A DNA stretch of 64,000 bases from Wigglesworthia glossinidia (GTDB taxonomy: Bacteria; Pseudomonadota; Gammaproteobacteria; Enterobacterales; Enterobacteriaceae), in the NCBI GenBank assembly GCA_030827005.1, contig JAVBJL010000007.1:1-64000 (forward strand). Reading direction: 5' to 3'. Position numbers and translations under genes: made by a program. Under the pieces are notes generated by a model. The model had not been told where the DNA came from. It saw only the letters and a list, made by a program, of their open reading frames with translations, and ran no database searches. This document shows, in pieces, positions 58,809 to 64,000 of the stretch; position 1 is the stretch's first letter; the number at the start of each line of letters is the position of its first letter.

Positions 58809-61589
58809 ATGCAAAATAACAAAAATAAAAAAAATATCTTATTTTTTTTAAACGGAACTAATCGTTGCTACATCGAAAAAATATATCAAAAATTTTTAAG
58901 TAATCCGCAATCTATTAAATCTGATTGGAAAAATATTTTCCATCAATTTTTTTCAAGCACAATCAAACAGAAAGATACTGAAAAAAATTTTTTCAATACC
59001 TCTAATGTTATACAAGAAAATATACAAAAGCATATTTTTAAAAATATTAAAATATCAAACCTTATAAATGCATTTCGTACACATGGCCATATTATGGCTA
59101 AAACAGATCCATTAAATTTACAGAATAAAGAGATAGTACAAGAATTATCTATAAATTTTAATAAATTATCTAATATTCCATACACAGAAAAATTTCATGC
59201 AAAAATATTTGGTATAGAAAAAAGCTATATCTCTTTACAAGAAATTTTAAATTTTTTAAATAACATATATTGCGGACCAATTGGATTTGAATATATGCAT
59301 ATTAACAGTACTAAAGAAAAAATATGGTTACAAGAATATATTGAAAAATATTTTGAATCAAATTTTCTAGAAAAAGAAGAAAAAAAGTATATTTTAAAAA
59401 AAATCATAGCAGCAGAAGAAACTGAATATTTTTTAGGAAGAAAATTTCCTGGAGCAAAAAGATTCTCTTTAGAAGGAGGAGAGAGTCTAATTCCAATGCT
59501 ACAAGAAATTATCATACGCTCATCACAAAAATATAATACTAAAAATATTATTTTTGGCATGTCTCATAGAGGAAGATTAAATGCTTTAATTAATATTTTT
59601 GGAAAAAATATAAATGATGTATGCTACGAATTCTCTGGAAAAAGAAATCTTCCTGAAACTTATAGCGGTGATGTTAAATACCATCAAGGATTTTTATCAA
59701 ATATTAAAATTAATAATAAGATTATAAAATTATTATTAGCTTTTAATCCGTCGCATTTAGAAATTGTCAATCCAGTTGTTATGGGAATAACAAGAGCAGA
59801 GTTAGATAAAAATAACATACAAAATAAACATGACGTTCTTCCTGTGACAATACATGGCGATGCTTCAATTATCGCTCAAGGTGTAATTCAAGAAACATTG
59901 AATATGTGTAATACGCCAGCACATACTGTAGGAGGAACGCTTCGAATTGTGATTAATAATCAAATCGGTTTTACCACAGATATTAAAGATGCTAGATCGA
60001 CGAGATACTGTACAGATATTGCTAAAATGATACAGGCACCTATATTTCATGTTAACGGGGATCATCCATATGCCGTTATATTTGCTACACGTTTAGCATT
60101 AGATTTTAGAAATAAATTTTATCGTGATATTATTATAGATCTAGTATGTTATCGTAGACACGGACATAATGAAGCCGACGAACCAGGCGTAACACAACCT
60201 ATAATGTACCAAAAAATCAAAAAACATCCTACTTTAAAAAAAATATTCTCTAATTTATTAGAAAACGAAAAAATTATTTCTACCAAAGAAATAATAGAAA
60301 TTACTAATAATATACGTAAAAAACTTAATAATTCAACCAATATGGTCGAAATCATACAAGTAAAAAATAAAAAAAATTTAATCAAAAATAATAAAATAAA
60401 TAATGCGAACAAACAAACCGTTAAATATTTAAAAAAAATATCTAAAATAATTTTTTCTATACCTAAAGAAATTGAAATGCAATCAAGAGTAAAAAAAATA
60501 TTTCTCCAAAGAAACGAAATGTCGGAAGAAAAAAGATTATTTGATTGGGGAGCAGCAGAAATGCTATGCTATGCCTCTTTGATAGACGAAAATATATCAA
60601 TTAGACTATCTGGAGAAGATGTTGAACGAGGAACCTTTTTCCATCGTCATGCAGTAATTTTTAATCAAAAAAATAATACTAAATATATTCCTATATATCA
60701 TGCTATGCAAAATCATTCGTCAAAATTTTATGTATGGAATACGACTTTGTCTGAAGAAGCGTCTTTAGCATTTGAATATGGATACTCTATTAATACAAAT
60801 AATACATTGGTAATTTGGGAAGCACAATTTGGAGATTTTGCAAACGGAGCCCAAGTTGTAATTGATCAATTTATTACTTCTGGAGAACAAAAATGGAGAC
60901 AAGCATCGAATTTAGTTATGCTTTTACCTCATGGACACGAAGGTCAAGGTCCAGAACACTCTTCAGCGCGTTTAGAACGTTATCTACAATTATGCTCGCA
61001 AAATAATATACAAGTCTGTATTCCTTCAACTCCTGCTCAAATATATCATTTATTAAGAAAACAAGCTAAATTAAAAGTTTATTGTCCATTAATTGTTATT
61101 ACACCAAAATCTTTGCTCAGACATCCTTTAGCAATTTCTTCATTTCAAGAAATGTCAAATAATGAATTTCAAGAAGTTATTTGCGATCAAAATTATAAAA
61201 AAAATACTGACTTTATAACACGAATTATTTTATGTTCCGGAAAAATTTTTTATGATCTATTTTGTGTCTCCAAGAAAAATAATATTCAAAATATTGCTAT
61301 TTTTCGTATAGAACAATTGTATCCCTTTCCATATATATTAATTAAAAAGATAATTTCTCAATATAAAAATATAAATTCAATCTATTGGTGTCAAGAAGAA
61401 CCAAAAAATCAGGGAGCTTGGAATTGGATTAAAAATCATTTTGATACTATTCTTGAATTCAATATAAAACTTACTTATATAGGTCGACCCGAAGCATCTT
61501 CGACAGCTACAGGATACTTGTCTGTATATCAAAATGAACAAAATAAAATAATTAATACGGCTCTCGATATTGTACATTCAAAAGGCTAA
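58809..61589 (+). CDS. sucA: 2-oxoglutarate dehydrogenase E1 component
   Basis: SucA decarboxylates 2-oxoglutarate with thiamine diphosphate. It is 926 residues (E. coli 933). Visible are the [11 protein letters not shown] block, [11 protein letters not shown] and NNQIGFTT, the cofactor-binding [14 protein letters not shown], and [19 protein letters not shown]. The first 100 residues, which bind E2, are the most diverged. An AAGGAATTG ribosome site precedes the ATG. Thiamine diphosphate could come through ThiL at the other end of the window. Confidence 0.97.
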   Translation: MQNNKNKKNILFFLNGTNRCYIEKIYQKFLSNPQSIKSDWKNIFHQFFSSTIKQKDTEKNFFNTSNVIQENIQKHIFKNIKISNLINAFRTHGHIMAKTDPLNLQNKEIVQELSINFNKLSNIPYTEKFHAKIFGIEKSYISLQEILNFLNNIYCGPIGFEYMHINSTKEKIWLQEYIEKYFESNFLEKEEKKYILKKIIAAEETEYFLGRKFPGAKRFSLEGGESLIPMLQEIIIRSSQKYNTKNIIFGMSHRGRLNALINIFGKNINDVCYEFSGKRNLPETYSGDVKYHQGFLSNIKINNKIIKLLLAFNPSHLEIVNPVVMGITRAELDKNNIQNKHDVLPVTIHGDASIIAQGVIQETLNMCNTPAHTVGGTLRIVINNQIGFTTDIKDARSTRYCTDIAKMIQAPIFHVNGDHPYAVIFATRLALDFRNKFYRDIIIDLVCYRRHGHNEADEPGVTQPIMYQKIKKHPTLKKIFSNLLENEKIISTKEIIEITNNIRKKLNNSTNMVEIIQVKNKKNLIKNNKINNANKQTVKYLKKISKIIFSIPKEIEMQSRVKKIFLQRNEMSEEKRLFDWGAAEMLCYASLIDENISIRLSGEDVERGTFFHRHAVIFNQKNNTKYIPIYHAMQNHSSKFYVWNTTLSEEASLAFEYGYSINTNNTLVIWEAQFGDFANGAQVVIDQFITSGEQKWRQASNLVMLLPHGHEGQGPEHSSARLERYLQLCSQNNIQVCIPSTPAQIYHLLRKQAKLKVYCPLIVITPKSLLRHPLAISSFQEMSNNEFQEVICDQNYKKNTDFITRIILCSGKIFYDLFCVSKKNNIQNIAIFRIEQLYPFPYILIKKIISQYKNINSIYWCQEEPKNQGAWNWIKNHFDTILEFNIKLTYIGRPEASSTATGYLSVYQNEQNKIINTALDIVHSKG

Positions 61590-61597
61590 AAAATTAT

Positions 61598-62815
61598 ATG
61601 AAAATTATAGATATATTAGTTCCTGATCTTCCAGAATCAGTAACAGATGCTACTGTATCAAATTGGAGAAAAAAAACAGGAGATCTTATAGAAACAGGCG
61701 AAATTTTAGTAGAATTAGAAACTGATAAAGTTGTTTTAGAGGTTCCATCTCCAGATTCTGGAAAATTGATACAGATTTTTTATAAAAATTCTGAAATAGT
61801 TACTTCACGTCAAAAATTAGCTAGATTAGAAGTTAACAATCAAACACAAATATCTATTAAAGAAAAAAATATATCTTTAAATCAAAATGAAAAAAATATA
61901 GAAAAAGAATTACCAGATAATTTATTAGAAAAAAAAGATGAAATATTGTTTTCACCTTCAATACGTCGATTCATCGCAAAACATAATAGTACCAAAGAAT
62001 TGCATACCCGCTATTCTTTAGTATCAAATATTAAAAATTATATTAATCAAAAACAATCATCATATAAAAAAGAAAAAGATACAAATATAAAAAGTCATTT
62101 ATCTCATGCAAATAATTTTAAAGAAAAAAGAGTAAAAATGACAAGATTAAGAAAATGTATATCAGAAAGATTGTTACATGTTACTAATAGCACGGCATCT
62201 TTAACAACTTTTAACGAAGTTAATATGCAGTCTATTATAGATTTAAGAAAGAATTACGGAGATATTTTTGAAAAAAAACACGGAATTCGTCTGGGATATA
62301 TGTCGTTTTTTGTTATTGCCGTAGTAAAAGGCCTAAAAGATTTTCCAGAAATTCATGCATCTATTGACGAAGAAGAAATTGTATATCGTAATTATTTCAA
62401 TATCAATATAGCTGTCTCTACTCCAAAAGGATTAGTCACTCCAGTTTTAAGAAACGTAGATAAAATGAATATGATCCAAATAGAAGAAAAAATTAAAGAT
62501 TTTGCAGTAAGAGGAAAAAACAATAAATTAAATGTAGATGATTTAGAAGGCGGAAGTTTTACCATTACTAATGGAGGAATATTTGGCTCTATGCTGTCAA
62601 CTCCAATTATAAATCCACCACAAAGTGCCATTTTAGGAATACATGCAATAAAAGATAGAGTCACTGTAATAAACAATCAGATAGTTATTAGACCCATTAC
62701 ATATTTGGCTTTATCTTATGACCATAGATTAATTGATGGAAAAGAAGCCGCTAGCTTTTTAGTGACTGTAAAAAATATTTTAGAGAATCCTATTAAAATT
62801 CTTTTAAATATTTAA
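61598..62815 (+). CDS. sucB: 2-oxoglutarate dehydrogenase E2 (dihydrolipoyl succinyltransferase)
   Basis: SucB carries the succinyl group on lipoate. It is 405 residues, as in E. coli. The lipoyl domain (1-80) has Lys44 in [12 protein letters not shown] linker follows, then the peripheral-subunit-binding domain (about 118-152), which begins [12 protein letters not shown] but lacks the usual GTGxGGR segment. The catalytic domain (about 175-405) has [12 protein letters not shown] with the active His and Asp. The weak binding domain may affect docking of E3. It starts 8 bases after sucA. Confidence 0.96.
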   Translation: MKIIDILVPDLPESVTDATVSNWRKKTGDLIETGEILVELETDKVVLEVPSPDSGKLIQIFYKNSEIVTSRQKLARLEVNNQTQISIKEKNISLNQNEKNIEKELPDNLLEKKDEILFSPSIRRFIAKHNSTKELHTRYSLVSNIKNYINQKQSSYKKEKDTNIKSHLSHANNFKEKRVKMTRLRKCISERLLHVTNSTASLTTFNEVNMQSIIDLRKNYGDIFEKKHGIRLGYMSFFVIAVVKGLKDFPEIHASIDEEEIVYRNYFNINIAVSTPKGLVTPVLRNVDKMNMIQIEEKIKDFAVRGKNNKLNVDDLEGGSFTITNGGIFGSMLSTPIINPPQSAILGIHAIKDRVTVINNQIVIRPITYLALSYDHRLIDGKEAASFLVTVKNILENPIKILLNI

Positions 62816-62874
62816 ATTAAAACAATAAAAATTAATTTTTTTAATTATATAGATGTTATATATGGAAAATTATA

Positions 62875-64000
62875 ATGAACTTACATGAATATCAAGCAAA
62901 AGAACTATTTTCTCAATACAAAATTCCCATTCCAAATGGATTTAAATGCACAAAATACAGTGAAATAAAAGAAGCTATTTTAAAATTACAACCTGGACCA
63001 TGGGTCGTGAAATGTCAAATACATGCGGGAGGTAGAGGGAAATCAGGAGGAGTAAAACTATTAAGTTCTATTGAAAAAATACGTCAATTTTTAAAAAAAT
63101 GGATAGGAAATCGTTTAGTTACATATCAAACAGATAATATAGGACAAATAGTAAACTCAATATTGATTGAACAAAAAACGTGTATTAAAAAAGAATTATA
63201 TTTAAGTTTAATATTAAATAGAACGCAATCTAATATATCTATTATTTCCTCTATGACAGGAGGCATAAATATTGAAAATTATGTAGAGAAAAATATCAAT
63301 GTTATTTATAAAGAACATTTTGATATTTGTTGTGGATTGCAATCATTCCAAGCAAGAAATCTCGCATTCCACTTGAAATTATCTGGAAAACAAATAAATC
63401 AATTTGTAGATATTTGCAAAAAGTTATCATTATTGTTTATTAACAAAGACCTTACACTTGTAGAAATAAACCCAATTGTTATTAATCAAGATGACGATCT
63501 AATATGTTTAGATGGAAAATTAAGTGTAGATGATAACTCTTTGTATAGGCAAATTAATTTAAAAAAAATACATGATAATAGTCAATTAGATTCAAGAGAA
63601 ATTTATGCTGAAAAATGGGGATTAAACTATATTCCTTTACAAGGTAACATAGGTTGTATGGTTAATGGTGCCGGTTTAGCAATGGGGACAATGGATTTAA
63701 TTAAGCTACACGGCGGTAAACCAGCAAACTTTTTAGATGTTGGAGGCAATGCAACAGTAGAAAAAGTAGATCAAGCTTTTAGAATTATTCTTCTCGATAG
63801 CAATGTAAAATCTATTTTAGTTAATATTTTCGGAGGAATCGTCAAATGCGATCTTATCGCCGATGGTATTATACAAGCGGTATCAAACCTACAAGTTCAT
63901 GTTCCAGTTATTGTACGACTAGAAGGTAATAACTCACAATTAGGAGAAACAAAATTAATACATAGTAATTTACGTATTATTACAGCAAATTCACTGAATG
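62875..64000 (+). CDS. sucC: succinyl-CoA synthetase beta subunit (cut by window end)
   Basis: SucC, with SucD, converts succinyl-CoA to succinate with ATP or GTP formation. The start MNLHEYQAKELF is diagnostic. Other blocks are CQIHAGGRGKSGGV (ATP grasp), VEINPIV, GLAMGTMDL, FLDVGGNA and VNIFGGIVKCD. About 375 codons are present of an expected 388, so only the last dozen residues and sucD lie beyond the window. Glu and Asp metal ligands are in place. Confidence 0.96.
   Translation, partial: MNLHEYQAKELFSQYKIPIPNGFKCTKYSEIKEAILKLQPGPWVVKCQIHAGGRGKSGGVKLLSSIEKIRQFLKKWIGNRLVTYQTDNIGQIVNSILIEQKTCIKKELYLSLILNRTQSNISIISSMTGGINIENYVEKNINVIYKEHFDICCGLQSFQARNLAFHLKLSGKQINQFVDICKKLSLLFINKDLTLVEINPIVINQDDDLICLDGKLSVDDNSLYRQINLKKIHDNSQLDSREIYAEKWGLNYIPLQGNIGCMVNGAGLAMGTMDLIKLHGGKPANFLDVGGNATVEKVDQAFRIILLDSNVKSILVNIFGGIVKCDLIADGIIQAVSNLQVHVPVIVRLEGNNSQLGETKLIHSNLRIITANSLN

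Noticed and set aside
1..64000. CRISPR arrays, insertion sequences, prophage
   Set aside because: No regular spaced repeats, transposase motifs or phage genes were seen. Repeats are simple AT tracts.

Overview
This window comes from the chromosome of a very AT-rich, genome-reduced gammaproteobacterial endosymbiont. Almost every gene is a clear ortholog of an enterobacterial gene, most at nearly E. coli length, and many keep E. coli neighbour order: ribD-ribH-nusB-thiL-pgpA, recJ-prfB-lysS, bioA/bioBFCD, sdhCDAB-sucABC, psd-mscM, pepP-ubiH and pepA/lptFG. I see no insertion sequences, phage, CRISPR or other mobile DNA. The gene set combines complete biotin synthesis, riboflavin (ribD, ribH), pantothenate (panB, panC) and thiamine-phosphate kinase genes with proline catabolism (putA) and LPS and lipoprotein export. 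This fits a vitamin-provisioning symbiont of a blood-feeding insect. Wigglesworthia (tsetse) is my best guess, because tsetse flies use proline as fuel, but the genus is inferred and not proven here.

Layout. 1-425 has no gene. 426-4015 is the riboflavin/thiamine operon on the minus strand. 4405-9761 holds pyrB, valS and pepA (minus). 9940-12084 holds lptF and lptG (plus). 12103-17104 is the divergent biotin locus. 17263-23229 holds dolP, rsmI, the RNase P RNA, panB, panC, ybeY and lnt. 23254-35206 holds gyrA, ubiG, asd, a marC-family gene, lysS, prfB, recJ, sdhE, ygfZ, mtn and a tRNA-Ser. 35467-47516 holds ligA, putA, zapA, pepP, ubiH, a 1.2-kb gene-free stretch, orn and psd. 47494-55064 holds mscM, epmA, fldA, pgm and ybgI. 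55507 to the end is sdhCDAB-sucAB-sucC, with sucC cut by the window edge.

The genes fit together as one metabolic plan. PutA oxidises proline to glutamate. Glutamate can feed 2-oxoglutarate into SucAB, SucCD and SdhCDAB, and the electrons go to ubiquinone (ubiG, ubiH). SdhE installs FAD in SdhA. gltA is missing from its usual place beside sdhC.

The most unusual signal is at long homopolymers. nusB, ybeY (twice), recJ and epmA each lose their reading frame exactly at a run of 9 to 11 identical bases. Changing the run by one base restores a full-length, family-typical protein in every case. This points to RNA polymerase slippage rescue, early gene decay or homopolymer sequencing error. Separately, prfB keeps its classical programmed +1 frameshift, and here the stimulatory Shine-Dalgarno-like element lies inside a predicted hairpin. 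A cluster of alternating half-sites just upstream of putA is a candidate operator for PutA itself.
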